Shown here one piece after another: positions 1-8,129 of a DNA stretch of 64,000 bases. How positions within the stretch are numbered: position 1 is the stretch's first letter; every line of letters begins with the position of its first letter. The notes under the pieces are model-generated. The model saw only the letters and a list, made by a program, of their open reading frames with translations, searched no databases and was not told the origin of the DNA. Source of the DNA: JACVRN01 sp036403815 (GTDB taxonomy: Bacteria; Acidobacteriota; Blastocatellia; Pyrinomonadales; Pyrinomonadaceae). The translations under genes and the position numbers were made by a program. Location of the stretch: NCBI GenBank assembly GCA_036403815.1, contig DASWQH010000004.1, positions 1-64,000 of the forward strand. Reading direction: 5' to 3'.

Positions 1-1969
1 TGATTGGGCCACCGTCCGGTCTTTCGCTCCGTGCAATGGGCCGCGGAATGCACACGAACTCCGTCCGCATTTCATTGCCCGTCAGCCGAACCTTCGCATA
101 GCCATGGCCGCCAAGATCGACGAACTCGAGGTGCGGGGCAAGGTTGGGGTTCGACAGGGAACGCGCGCGCTGCAGATCGAAGCTCTTGGCATATTCAAGG
201 CACGAGCGGACGCCGTGCTTCAACAGCATGTTGTGCGTCCAGTCGGGCTTCGCGCCGTCCGGCCGATCGGCGAGGAACAGCGGGCGCAGCGGATCGGTCT
301 TGGGAAAACCGTGCTCCTCGGCTTCCATGGTTCCTGCGCTTGATAGCGAGGCGCCGACGAAGCTCAAGCCTACGGGATCGAACTTGCCTGGCGGCAGTTC
401 CGAGGTGGCGTAGCCCGCCCAGAAGCTGTGGCGGTCGCCGGAAACGATCGCGAAGCCGGTGATCTTTGCGTCGCGCACGAGGTCATAGATCTCGGCGCGC
501 TCTCTGTAGGCCGTGCCGTAATCGCTGATGGGGAGCGTGGCATAGGTGGTCTTCGGCCACGTTTCCTTGGTCAGGCCCGGCGGCAGATTTTGCGGGTCGG
601 CGCGCGAGTCGAGTGCGCCTTGTGAATTGCCCCAGATTTTCCACGTCGCGGTTGAATTACGAAGCTGGTCTTTGAACCAGGCTTTCTGCACGGCGCCGAG
701 GATCGTCTGCGGTGGTGCGTTGCGCTGCGAATTGGGAACATGCGCGCCATTGAAGCTGACTTCCGCCGGCGGATTCCCGCCGTTGAACGCACGGCCGCCG
801 TCGAGAACCTGCGCCACGTCCTCCGGAAACATGCCCGTGAACTCCGGCCCGAAAGCTCCGGCCGCCGGGTCGCTGAACGGGTCGGCGCTGCGATAGCTGT
901 GCTGATCGGTGATGATGAGGTCAAGATGTTTGCCGTAGCGATAAGAGCGGTAGCCGATTAGGCTGTTGATCGCGGCCAGGTTGTTTGGCTCGTCGCCAAG
1001 GCCGTTCTCATCCCACTTTTCGATTGCGACATTCGTCACCGCGGGCGGATCGAAGCTTTCGAGCGAGGGTCCGCTGACCTTCTTGCAACGCGATGGCAGA
1101 TATTCCCACCACGCCTGGTTGGCGGCGACCTTGATGCTCTGGCCGGGCCGCGCCTTGCCGGCCTTCTGGATGCTCTGCCAGCCTTGCCACGAGAATTCGT
1201 GGTTGTCCCAGATCGCGACGAACGGCCAGCGCGCGCGGGCATCCTGGAGGTCGGGATCGGCGAGATAGCCTTTGTAGATGGCCCGGTAGCCATCGACGGT
1301 CAGCGGTATGTGGAAGTTGCCGACCTTTTGGCCGTCTGGGATGCGCGCAACCTCATAGATTGTGCGATCGTAGCGTGTCTTCACCTCGTCGGGATACTCG
1401 ACCACCTCGTAGATGAAGTCGCCAAGGTGCAGCACGAAGCCAAGCTGATCCTCCAGCCGCGCGCGTTCGTCTTCGAAGATCATCCGGCGATAGGCGTTGA
1501 GCTTGCCCTCGTTGACATCCTGACAGCTCACGAATGCGAAGTTCACCGGGCGGGGATCGTTTGACAATGGCGCTGTGATCGTGCGGCCGATTCGGCTGCC
1601 ATTTCCGTCGGTGTCGGTGAATCGATACCAGTAAGTGCGCGCAGGCTTGAGCCCGCCGACCAGGACCCGGGCGGTCCAGTCAGACGCTTGCGAAATCGGA
1701 ACGCGCGCCCGCGCGACGACCCGGCGGAACCCCTCGTCTTCGGCGACTTCGACCGTCAGTATCTGGCGCTCGCCTTTACCGAAGGGCCTGCGGGTCCACA
1801 GAATCACGCTGCCGGAGTCCGGGTCGCCCGAAGCGACACCCTCCGGGTAGAGATCGCGCCGTTCGCGCCAGCGAACGGTAGAGGCGTGTGCCCCCATTGA
1901 GCCCCACGCCAAAGCCGCGCCGCAGGACGCGGCTTGTTTGATGAATTCTCGTCGGTTGACTCTGCCCAT
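1..1969 (-). CDS. phoD: Alkaline phosphatase PhoD family, Tat-exported, 3' end cut by window edge
   Basis: An open frame runs on the minus strand from an ATG at 1969 past position 1, giving at least 656 residues with no stop. The N-terminus has a twin-arginine signal (NRREFIK, then a hydrophobic Ala/Gly stretch ending in AHA), so the folded, metal-loaded enzyme would be exported to the periplasm. After a Fn3-like N-terminal domain (YPEGVASGDPDSGSVILWTR) come PhoD metallophosphoesterase motifs: FVSCQ, LHLGDFIYE, WDNHEF, and SGDRHSFW near the C-terminus. The family hydrolyses phosphomono- and diesters using Fe/Ca and is usually a phosphate-starvation function. The missing 3' end lies outside the window. 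No phosphate regulatory box was identified upstream. The family call is secure from the motifs. Confidence 0.93.
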   Translation of the reverse strand, partial: MGRVNRREFIKQAASCGAALAWGSMGAHASTVRWRERRDLYPEGVASGDPDSGSVILWTRRPFGKGERQILTVEVAEDEGFRRVVARARVPISQASDWTARVLVGGLKPARTYWYRFTDTDGNGSRIGRTITAPLSNDPRPVNFAFVSCQDVNEGKLNAYRRMIFEDERARLEDQLGFVLHLGDFIYEVVEYPDEVKTRYDRTIYEVARIPDGQKVGNFHIPLTVDGYRAIYKGYLADPDLQDARARWPFVAIWDNHEFSWQGWQSIQKAGKARPGQSIKVAANQAWWEYLPSRCKKVSGPSLESFDPPAVTNVAIEKWDENGLGDEPNNLAAINSLIGYRSYRYGKHLDLIITDQHSYRSADPFSDPAAGAFGPEFTGMFPEDVAQVLDGGRAFNGGNPPAEVSFNGAHVPNSQRNAPPQTILGAVQKAWFKDQLRNSTATWKIWGNSQGALDSRADPQNLPPGLTKETWPKTTYATLPISDYGTAYRERAEIYDLVRDAKITGFAIVSGDRHSFWAGYATSELPPGKFDPVGLSFVGASLSSAGTMEAEEHGFPKTDPLRPLFLADRPDGAKPDWTHNMLLKHGVRSCLEYAKSFDLQRARSLSNPNLAPHLEFVDLGGHGYAKVRLTGNEMRTEFVCIPRPIARSERPDGGPI

Positions 1970-2486
1970 ATCATTCTCCTGACTTCGATTCGGTCGCCGA
2001 GATGTCGAAACGCGCCGAAGCAGACGCGGGGATTACTCCTCGATAAAAGGTCATCTAATTGTGCGCGGATCTTTTGTGGTGGAGGTGTCACCGTGCGCTC
2101 ATCGCCGATTACCTGAAGGCGGATGGGCACGACGTCCTACACATCCTCAGCCTTGAGAAGAATGTCCGCCACCCTTACACGTCCGCCGCACGTATGGAAG
2201 ACAGCAAACTCTCTTACGCAGAAGTTATCAGCTCATAGGAGAATTAAACGGAAAAGATAGGCTATAGCCTGTCCGGGCCTTTAGTCGTCAATTCCCGTAT
2301 CCGTACGTGAACAGATAGTTTCGCCAGCGGGCCTCAGCGTTCCGATAATGTTTCGCTGGCTTTATGTATAGCTTGGGATTAAGGGCATCGATGATGCACG
2401 GTTACCTAAAAGTTTTCAGAGGGAACCCCCTTATAGGTTTAGGTTCAAGCCTGATTTCGCTTCAAAATAATCTTTGCAACAGAACC
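1970..2486. other. Intergenic stretch with gene debris
   Basis: This 517-nt interval lies between the divergent phoD start and the end of the nitronate monooxygenase gene. Apart from the DUF488 remnant at 2059-2238 there is no full gene. A roughly 30-codon open stretch on the minus strand around 2290-2400 ends in a stop and reads like protein, but it is too short to assign. The interval looks like a recombination scar holding truncated genes. No terminator or repeat was recognised. Confidence 0.5.
2059..2238 (+). pseudogene. C-terminal remnant of a DUF488 family gene
   Basis: A 59-codon open stretch begins right after an in-frame TAA at 2056 and ends in TAG at 2236. Its translation starts LCADLLWWRCHRALIADYL, the characteristic DUF488 signature (leu-cys-ala ... 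trp-trp-arg-CHR-x-leu-ile-ala), followed by the usual family C-terminus. The N-terminal two thirds of the family are missing and upstream codons in this frame contain stops, so this is a 5'-truncated fragment, not a working gene. DUF488 proteins are small and uncharacterised. The call rests on the CHR motif and its surroundings. Confidence 0.6.
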
Positions 2487-3581
2487 CTAAATTAGAGTCT
2501 TAGCCAGCTCCCAAATCTCTCGGACCATATCGCCCGCGGGCACGGTCTTAGCCATCGCTGCCGACTGGCCTGCCCACACCTGCATCCTGTGATAGTCGCC
2601 TGCCTCCGCTCCCGCCTGCTTCATCGATGCCGTGAGTCCACGCTGCACAGGGTACGGGGCTGGGGGCGGCGCTTTACGCTCGGCCGCGGCTTTGACGAAG
2701 TCCGTGGCAATCGCCCTTCCGAGACGGCCGGTAAAGGCGCGCGTCAAGGTCGTTTCCTGAGGCTCCAGGTCTTCCAGTGCGCCCGCCCACGCCGGGTGGG
2801 TCATGGCCTCGGGACAACGTAGGAAGGCCGTGCCAAGCATCGCGGCGCTTGCGCCCAAGAGAAGCGCGGCCGCTACGCCACGGCCGTCGCCGATGCCGCC
2901 GGCGGCAATGACAGGCACTTCGAGATGATCAGCCAGACGGGGCAGCAGAGCGAAGAGCCCTACTGATTGGCGTTCGGCCGCCGAGGCGTCGAACGAGCCG
3001 CGGTGTCCTCCCGCCTCGCTCCCCTGCGCGATGATGGCGTCAGCGCCGGCACGCTCGGCTTCCAGCGCCTCGTCGAGCGTCGTGGCAGTCGCAAACCAGC
3101 GTATGCCATTCTCCTTCATTCGCCTGACGAACTCCTCCGGCAAGAGACCCATGATGGAGGAGACGACCGGCGGCATGAGTTCGAGAAACGTCTCGCACTG
3201 CTCCGTAAAATCGGGCGGCACGGCGTCGCCCGCATCAATCGGCACCTCGGGCCCCCACGATGCGAGGAATGAGCGCACTCGCATCTCCGCCTGAGGGTCG
3301 CGACGTGGCGGTGGGTCGGGAATCCAGGTGTTGAGTTGGAACGGGCCTTGGCTTGCTTCGCGGAACTCTCTTACCCACTCGCGAATGCCTTCAGGTTTTG
3401 TCATGAGCGCGCCCATCGCGCCCATGCCACCAGCGTTCGCCACCGCGATGGAGAGGCTCGGTGGGCAGGCCCCGGCCATCGACGCCAGCATGATAGGGAG
3501 CTTCAGTCCGTACTCCTCGCAGAACTTCTCCGCGCGGTCACGTGGCCTAAGGGCCTTGTTAAATGATCCCGTCGATGTCAT
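2487..3581 (-). CDS. Nitronate monooxygenase (2-nitropropane dioxygenase family)
   Basis: A 364-residue FMN-dependent TIM-barrel enzyme of the NMO/2-NPD family, expected to oxidise alkyl nitronates in the cytoplasm. Diagnostic stretches are LPIMLASMAGACPP near residue 28, the flavin/catalytic loop IIAQGSEAGGHRG (its His is the usual catalytic base) and the phosphate-binding VIAAGGIGDGRGVAAALLLG with the following MLGTAF. Length is normal for the family. The start is the ATG at 3581; the downstream flank is the gene-poor interval before phoD. It stands alone, with the recombinase gene 60 nt upstream on the same strand. Substrate range cannot be read from sequence. Confidence 0.88.
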   Translation of the reverse strand: MTSTGSFNKALRPRDRAEKFCEEYGLKLPIMLASMAGACPPSLSIAVANAGGMGAMGALMTKPEGIREWVREFREASQGPFQLNTWIPDPPPRRDPQAEMRVRSFLASWGPEVPIDAGDAVPPDFTEQCETFLELMPPVVSSIMGLLPEEFVRRMKENGIRWFATATTLDEALEAERAGADAIIAQGSEAGGHRGSFDASAAERQSVGLFALLPRLADHLEVPVIAAGGIGDGRGVAAALLLGASAAMLGTAFLRCPEAMTHPAWAGALEDLEPQETTLTRAFTGRLGRAIATDFVKAAAERKAPPPAPYPVQRGLTASMKQAGAEAGDYHRMQVWAGQSAAMAKTVPAGDMVREIWELAKTLI

Positions 3582-3642
3582 AAAAAGACCGCCGCCTTAT
3601 TATTACCCATAATAGCTTTATGATGGCGCGTTCGTCGCAGTT

Positions 3643-4644
3643 CTATCGAAGCGCCTCCAACCTGCTTCTGATACTGCCGCTGAATTTATCCTTTTTCACG
3701 GCGATGGTTTGAACGTAAGCACGTGTAGTGCCCAAGTGCTCGTGATCAAGCGCGTCCTGCGTCTCGATCATGCTGCCCGAATCTTCAGCATAGATGCGCG
3801 CGAATGTGTGCCTGGTCTGATGCAGGTGGATGTGTTTGATTCCGGCCTCATCAGCATAAGCCTTCAGATTTTTCACAAACGAGTGAGAGGAGAGCGGCGC
3901 ACCTGCTCGTCCAGCCCGGTCGTGCCTTGTCCACAGCGCCCTGTTGGACTGCAACACGTTCATCCGGTCAGAAGCCTTCAGGTATTCGACGAGCGCGACG
4001 ACCGCCTCTGTGTCGAGAACTTCTCGCGCGCCGTATTTACCACCCTTACGGCGGTATTTAAGAATAAGCCCCTTCCCTTTTAGCTCCACATCATTGCCTC
4101 TCAACGAAATCAACTCACGCCGGCGCAGGCCTGTGAGAAAGTAGAGCAGGAGCAGTGCGTAGTCTCGCTTGGCCACCACGGAGCCGCCGTCTGCCTTCGA
4201 CTTGACGCAGGCGAGCAGCCGGTTCATCTCCTCATCCGTCAGAGACTTGGTCGAGCCGGTCTGATAGGGCCTCGGGCATTTGGGTCTGGCGAGCAGCGCC
4301 GGATTGATCCCCACGTACTGGCCGAGCACCGGGTCTTTCATCATCCAGCGGTAGAAAGAGGAGAGCCGCGAGACTCTGGAGTAGACGGTATTCGGCTTCA
4401 GTTTCTTGGCTTCCAGGGCTTCACGCCAGGCGTGTGCGTCAGAAGGGGCGACATCCGCCGGATGCTTACCTGTAAACTCAAAAAAGTCTTCGACGGCTGA
4501 CTGCTTGTCGCGGACCAGGTCGTCATGGCGGTCGGAATCGGCAGCAGTAGAGCTATCGGCCCAGAGCTGGATTGCGCTCCTCAGGGCAGGCAGGTAGTCC
4601 CCTCTCTCAGGCACGAGAGCGGTTTGTGGAGCTTCAGTGTCCAT
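3643..4644 (-). CDS. Tyrosine recombinase/integrase (XerC/XerD-like)
   Basis: A 333-residue site-specific recombinase. An N-terminal SAM-like core-binding domain (residues about 20-120) is followed by the catalytic domain with the family residues in order: Arg in FLTGLRRREL, Lys in the beta-hairpin (KYRRKGGKYG), HxxR in HLHQTRHTF and the nucleophilic Tyr in LGTTRAYV. The usual LGH motif is LDHEHLG here, which supplies the His. Such enzymes resolve plasmid multimers or integrate elements. The gene starts 14 nt from a perfect 12-bp inverted repeat (4659-4695) and lies beside par/rep genes, so a plasmid resolution or integration role is the natural reading. Whether its site is that repeat is inferred. 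Confidence 0.9.
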   Translation of the reverse strand: MDTEAPQTALVPERGDYLPALRSAIQLWADSSTAADSDRHDDLVRDKQSAVEDFFEFTGKHPADVAPSDAHAWREALEAKKLKPNTVYSRVSRLSSFYRWMMKDPVLGQYVGINPALLARPKCPRPYQTGSTKSLTDEEMNRLLACVKSKADGGSVVAKRDYALLLLYFLTGLRRRELISLRGNDVELKGKGLILKYRRKGGKYGAREVLDTEAVVALVEYLKASDRMNVLQSNRALWTRHDRAGRAGAPLSSHSFVKNLKAYADEAGIKHIHLHQTRHTFARIYAEDSGSMIETQDALDHEHLGTTRAYVQTIAVKKDKFSGSIRSRLEALR

Positions 4645-4658
4645 TCAGGGATTCTACC

Positions 4659-4695
4659 ATAAGGTTACACTTCTCATCCAATTGTGTAACCTTAT
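4659..4695. repeat. Perfect 12-bp inverted repeat before the recombinase gene
   Basis: The arms ATAAGGTTACAC (4659-4670) and GTGTAACCTTAT (4684-4695) are exact reverse complements separated by 13 nt. The repeat ends 14 nt upstream of the recombinase ATG at 4644. Two inverted arms around a spacer is the geometry of a tyrosine-recombinase core site, though a 13-nt spacer is longer than the usual 6-8. It could equally be an operator for autoregulation. No second copy was found in the window. Confidence 0.6.
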
Positions 4696-4803
4696 ATTGA
4701 AGATATAGCTATTATCATCCATCCTATGGTACATAATCATGACGCGCTGATGTTTCACGGATTTTGGCTCTTCTGATCTCTATCTGTCAGGAACTGCTTC
4801 CCT

Positions 4804-5589
4804 ATGCGCTCGACTCATCGTCGCTCTCGCCGTCCTGATCCTCTGGCCTCCGCTTCTGCTGTGCGAGGAGTGTTAGAGCAGTTGGCCGTTTCCCTTCCCG
4901 ACATCATCCCTCGTTCACACAGGAACTTAATAAGTATGCTTCAGTCGGTCCGTAATCTCTACGCGCGGCCTGCGACCGATACTAAGAGGGGGCGGCCTTC
5001 GAAGTTCACGCGCGATCAGCTACTGAAAGTGGATACCAATCTACGAATGCTCCTGGGGCGTGAAACATCCATTTCAGTGAGGAGTTTTGTGGGGCAGTAC
5101 CTGCCGATTTTGGAATTTCCCAGGGATGTACGTGAGCCCTTGGAGCGCGGTGAGATCAATCTCTTTGAAGCTCATCAGCTCGCACGGTTGACTGGCAAGC
5201 GGATGGGACTGACTGAATCCGAGGCACGCTCTCACCGCCGTAAGCTATTGGAGGCGCACCTGCGGGCCCAGGGCTCAGGGGCAAGACTTCGCGAGCGAGT
5301 CAAAGAGGCGCTGGGCGAGTTGAGTGAGCCCTCAACTGTTGAGACTGAAATGGTGGCCGTAGAGAAGGCCGATGTGCTTTTGGAAGCAGACCCTTTGGAC
5401 TCTACTCACCTCTTTTTCGAAGAATTACGCAGGATCGGACGTGCTTTGCGGGAAATTGAGCCGGAAGATCTGACTGAAACTGATATGGACGCGGTGATGC
5501 CGGTGCTGGACGAGTTGGGAGCTGTCCTTTATCAAATTGAGAAACGGAAAGAGCGGCAGAAACAGGAGGTGAAGAAGCTGCGGATTTAG
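4804..5589 (+). CDS. ParB-like helix-turn-helix protein
   Basis: A 261-residue protein. Residues about 90-130 (SVRSFVGQYLPILEFPRDV, then EPLERGEINLFEAHQLARLTG) match the pattern of the ParB/KorB HTH domain, where a helix ending in LxLP is followed by a 'leu-glu-x-gly-glu-ile-x-x-x-his-ala' segment. A basic N-terminus and GRPSK tract precede it, and an acidic, Glu-rich C-terminal part with a coiled-coil look (final KRKERQKQEVKK) follows. There is no clear N-terminal ParB CTPase (GxRR) motif, so this is ParB-like only in its DNA-binding part. It faces the parA cluster convergently. A centromere-binding or regulatory role is inferred from motif and context. Confidence 0.6.
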   Translation: MRSTHRRSRRPDPLASASAVRGVLEQLAVSLPDIIPRSHRNLISMLQSVRNLYARPATDTKRGRPSKFTRDQLLKVDTNLRMLLGRETSISVRSFVGQYLPILEFPRDVREPLERGEINLFEAHQLARLTGKRMGLTESEARSHRRKLLEAHLRAQGSGARLRERVKEALGELSEPSTVETEMVAVEKADVLLEADPLDSTHLFFEELRRIGRALREIEPEDLTETDMDAVMPVLDELGAVLYQIEKRKERQKQEVKKLRI

Positions 5590-5795
5590 CCCATCCACCA
5601 CTGAGGTCGGTCTGATGAATAGTTTTTGCGGCCGCGCTTAATCAGGCGCCAGGCGAGCCATGCTGCTAACAGGCTCACTAATGCTATCCCTGGCCAGAGC
5701 GGAATGATCGACATGAGGAGAGTCTGGCAGAAGGCGCGGGAGTTTTGGAATGCGTAAATTGTACATAAAAGATAAGGGTGAAAATAAAATTTCAC
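5586..5795 (-). CDS. Possible small single-pass membrane protein
   Basis: A 69-codon frame, or a 42-codon version from the ATG at 5714, encodes one hydrophobic helix (PLWPGIALVSLLAAWLAWRL) followed by a positively charged tail. The stop overlaps the stop of the ParB-like gene by 4 nt. The long form begins inside the first iteron array (5771-5840), and neither start has a convincing Shine-Dalgarno sequence. The membrane segment is clear but expression is doubtful. Confidence 0.25.
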   Translation of the reverse strand: MKFYFHPYLLCTIYAFQNSRAFCQTLLMSIIPLWPGIALVSLLAAWLAWRLIKRGRKNYSSDRPQWWMG

Positions 5796-5840
5796 CCTGA
5801 AAAAAGTTTTTCACCCTGAAGGGAATATTTCAGGGTGAAA
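5771..5840. repeat. Iteron array 1: four 13-bp palindromic repeats at 19-bp pitch
   Basis: Copies begin at 5771 (degenerate), 5790, 5809 and 5828, each exactly 19 bp after the previous one. The consensus is TTTCA-GGG/CCC-TGAAA, a near-perfect palindrome whose centre is GGG or CCC. The array lies just downstream of the parA/winged-helix pair. The same repeat with the same pitch occurs in two arrays on the other side of that gene pair, so the par genes are bracketed by the sites. Centromere (parS) or Rep-binding iterons are the likely roles. Confidence 0.85.
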
Positions 5841-5908
5841 TTTTAGAGATAGAAAGGTTAAATGGCTGATAATCAAGATGATTGTCGGATTTACAGTGGG
5901 ATAAAGGG

Positions 5909-6472
5909 TTATACGGCCGGTAGATTGATCTGGAACTTAATGCCAAGCCTGTCGGTAGGGTCGTAATCTTTAAGCCTGATAATGAAGGAGCGGGCTTCAA
6001 GATTTCTGAGCGCAAACTGGCACCCTCGATGGGTCATTTCGCAGGCGTCTGCAATTGATGGGATCTTGGCGTAGCACTCGGCGGCACCATTTTCCCTTGC
6101 CCTTTCGAGCAGGTACTTCAGAACGGCAGCCTCGCCTTTGCTCAGGCGGTACAGACGTTTGATCTTATCAACGCGCGCGGAAACGTCCGTGTCCGCCGTA
6201 ATATGCGGTAATGTGGGTGTAATAGAGTGAAGCTGGGTTTTGGGTTGTGTTGATTTGGCAGAGCGAGCTGAAGGCGTTGCCTGGCGCCGCGGCGCTGGCG
6301 ATTCAGTGGCCTTCCCCGCAGGAGGTGGTGGAGGCGCTGCCTCACCGCGCAAGGGCGGAGATTCGGGTTCGTGTTGAGTCCGCTTAAAAAAGCGGTCGAA
6401 GACGGCGTCGTTCTGTTCAGCGTCTATCTGAACGTCCTTCCACGCGTCTCCGTACTTGCGTCTCTTCGCCAT
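5909..6472 (-). CDS. Winged-helix DNA-binding protein, parA partner
   Basis: A 187-residue protein. The N-terminal third is basic then Pro/Ala-rich and probably disordered. The C-terminal part (residues about 105-187) looks like a winged helix: RLSKGEAAVLKYLLERA, then CEMTHRGCQFALRNLEARSF as a recognition helix, then a wing ending IKFQINL. The start is the ATG at 6472, with AAGGAG 8 nt upstream. It overlaps the end of parA by 56 nt in another frame, so the two are translated as one unit. Position suggests the DNA-binding partner of this ParA or a repressor acting at the flanking 19-bp-pitch iterons; this is inference. Confidence 0.65.
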   Translation of the reverse strand: MAKRRKYGDAWKDVQIDAEQNDAVFDRFFKRTQHEPESPPLRGEAAPPPPPAGKATESPAPRRQATPSARSAKSTQPKTQLHSITPTLPHITADTDVSARVDKIKRLYRLSKGEAAVLKYLLERARENGAAECYAKIPSIADACEMTHRGCQFALRNLEARSFIIRLKDYDPTDRLGIKFQINLPAV

Positions 6473-7211
6473 TCATCAACTCCTTGGCCACCCTCAGGTA
6501 ATCCATTGCGCCCGAGGCGGCCGGGTCATACTGGATGATCGGCTGCCGGGCGGCGAAGGCCTCGGCCAACTTCACATTCTTATGTATCGGGCTCAGCGCG
6601 AAGGATTCGAAATGCTCCTTGATCTCATCGTAGATGTCTTTAGCCAGGTTCGTGCGCTCCAGAAATGTCGGCAGCGCGTAGATGCGTAAGGGTTTCTGAA
6701 ACTCTTTGACGATCTTTCTTAAAGTCTGCATGAGGCGCGGTACGGCCTCCCAGGCCTCAGGTTTGCACTCAATCGGAATCAACACGACCTGCGCTGCGGC
6801 AAACGCATTGATGGTGACAAATCCAAGGTTTGGTGGGCAGTCGACGATGATATATTCAAACGCGTTCTCCCCCATCTCCTGTATCGCCATCTCAAGGCGG
6901 TGCTCGCGGTTGAACTCGCTCAGCAGGTCCACGTCCAGAGAGGCAAGGCCAAGATTGCTGGGCACCACCGACAGACCGAACGAGGTCTCCTTGATGCAGT
7001 CGCGCAGCTTGACGCGCTTCATCAGCACGTCGTACATCACGCGCCCATCCTCGCCGTAGGAGCCCAGAAGATAGCGTGATGCGGTAGCCTGTGCGTCCAG
7101 GTCGAGCAACAGACACTTGCGCCCGCTGTGAACGAGCGCGGCGGCCAGGTTGACCGCAGTCGTCGTCTTCCCGACGCCGCCTTTCTGGTTGGCGACGGCG
7201 ATAGTCTTCAT
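6417..7211 (-). CDS. parA: ParA-family partition ATPase
   Basis: A deviant Walker ATPase of 264 residues. The P-loop KGGVGKTT lies at residues 10-17 with the signature lysine, followed by the A' motif LDLDAQATAS and the Walker B-like IVDCPPNLGF near residue 110. There is no N-terminal HTH extension, which makes it the short plasmid (type Ib-like) or chromosomal Soj type. The start is taken as the ATG at 7211, preceded by GGGAG; an in-frame TTG at 7226 lacks such support. It moves plasmid cargo over the nucleoid together with a DNA-binding partner. The overlapping downstream winged-helix gene and the convergent ParB-like gene are candidate partners. Confidence 0.92.
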   Translation of the reverse strand: MKTIAVANQKGGVGKTTTAVNLAAALVHSGRKCLLLDLDAQATASRYLLGSYGEDGRVMYDVLMKRVKLRDCIKETSFGLSVVPSNLGLASLDVDLLSEFNREHRLEMAIQEMGENAFEYIIVDCPPNLGFVTINAFAAAQVVLIPIECKPEAWEAVPRLMQTLRKIVKEFQKPLRIYALPTFLERTNLAKDIYDEIKEHFESFALSPIHKNVKLAEAFAARQPIIQYDPAASGAMDYLRVAKELMNGEETQVRRRVEGRSDRR

Positions 7212-7262
7212 GAAATCTCCCGTCAATTAAAGAACCCAAGCCCTTTAGAGGCCCGATCGAAG

Positions 7263-7499
7263 TTAAGAGGCACGTCGCTCGTAAGCCTCCGGCGTCGAAG
7301 TCTCCTCGCCATTTCTGACGCTGCGCGCGAAGGAGAGAAGCCTTTGGACGTCTTCACGTCTGATCAGTTTTACACGCCGATCCAGCACGTCTTGGAAGGT
7401 CGTGATGTTGTAGCGCTTCACCAAACGCCAGAATGTGGCGCGGCTTACGCCCACCAATTGGATCGCTTCTGTTGTCGAAACTGTCTTTGACTTTGACAT
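7263..7499 (-). CDS. Small excisionase/MerR-like HTH protein
   Basis: A 78-residue protein starting at the ATG at 7499, with GGAG 8-11 nt upstream; a longer frame reaching 7565 lacks ribosome-site support. The core VSTTEAIQLVGVSRATFWRLVKR is an HTH of the excisionase/MerR type, followed by a wing-like segment (VKLIRREDVQRLL). It lies immediately upstream of parA on the same strand and downstream of iteron arrays 2 and 3. It probably regulates the par operon or acts as a recombination directionality factor. Which of the two cannot be told from sequence. Confidence 0.65.
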   Translation of the reverse strand: MSKSKTVSTTEAIQLVGVSRATFWRLVKRYNITTFQDVLDRRVKLIRREDVQRLLSFARSVRNGEETSTPEAYERRAS

Positions 7500-7619
7500 A
7501 AGAACTCCGACTTCAAATAAAAACATTAAGAAGTGGCGAACCCTACTTAGAGCATAAAGCCTCACAATGTCAACAAATATATTTAGTTATGTTTCACATG
7601 GGGTTAAGGCGTGAGCACC

Positions 7620-7689
7620 GTTTACCCTGAAATATTCCCTTCAGGGTGAAATTTTTATTTCAGGGTGAAAAAAATATTTCACCCTCCCT
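7620..7689. repeat. Iteron array 2: four repeats at 19-bp pitch
   Basis: Copies begin at 7620, 7639, 7658 and 7677. The third is the perfect 13-mer TTTCAGGGTGAAA and the outer copies are degenerate. The spacing is exactly 19 bp, as in array 1. The array lies upstream of the small HTH gene and parA, where it could act as operator and centromere at once. Confidence 0.85.
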
Positions 7690-7933
7690 TATAAGCTTTC
7701 TTTTAAGGCCTGTTTCTATCAGGTAGATCCAGCGATCCAAATTATGTGAGCGTTTGGGAGAATCCTTCTATGAGTAAAAGTGCGGATTTTTCTTAACTAA
7801 TTTAATAAAGTCATTGCCCTGCCCCGCCTGTAACTGAAGAAGATCACCCGCCTCAATAACAATTGAACCAGTCATGTATCTGGTGATTCAATCAGTCGCG
7901 ATCATGTTCTCCAGCAGTTTTCCCTGAGAAATA

Positions 7934-8079
7934 TTTCAGGGTGAAATTTTCTTTTCACCCTGAAATACATGATTCACCATGAAGAAAACTTTTCATCCTG
8001 AAATTTTCTTTTCAGCCTGAAAAAATCTCTTCACGGTGAAGAAAATTCTTCGCCCTGAAAAAATTATTTCAGGCTTCTC
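7934..8079. repeat. Iteron array 3: eight repeats at 19-bp pitch
   Basis: Copies begin at 7934, 7953, 7972, 7991, 8010, 8029, 8048 and 8067, every one 19 bp after the last. The first two are perfect (TTTCAGGGTGAAA, TTTCACCCTGAAA). Later copies drift at the centre (CAT, CTC-type changes) but keep the outer arms; the last is half a site. This is the longest array and lies about 220 nt before the probable replication initiator gene at 8298, as expected of origin iterons or a centromere. Confidence 0.88.
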
Positions 8080-8129
8080 AAGAGATTAAAAGTGATGTAG
8101 GTATCTTACGCTGAAGGATAGAGGGCCGT

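Noticed and set aside
5771..8079. CRISPR array from the repeated 13-mers
   Set aside because: The pitch is 19 bp with only 6 bp between cores, there are no unique spacers of CRISPR length and no cas gene.
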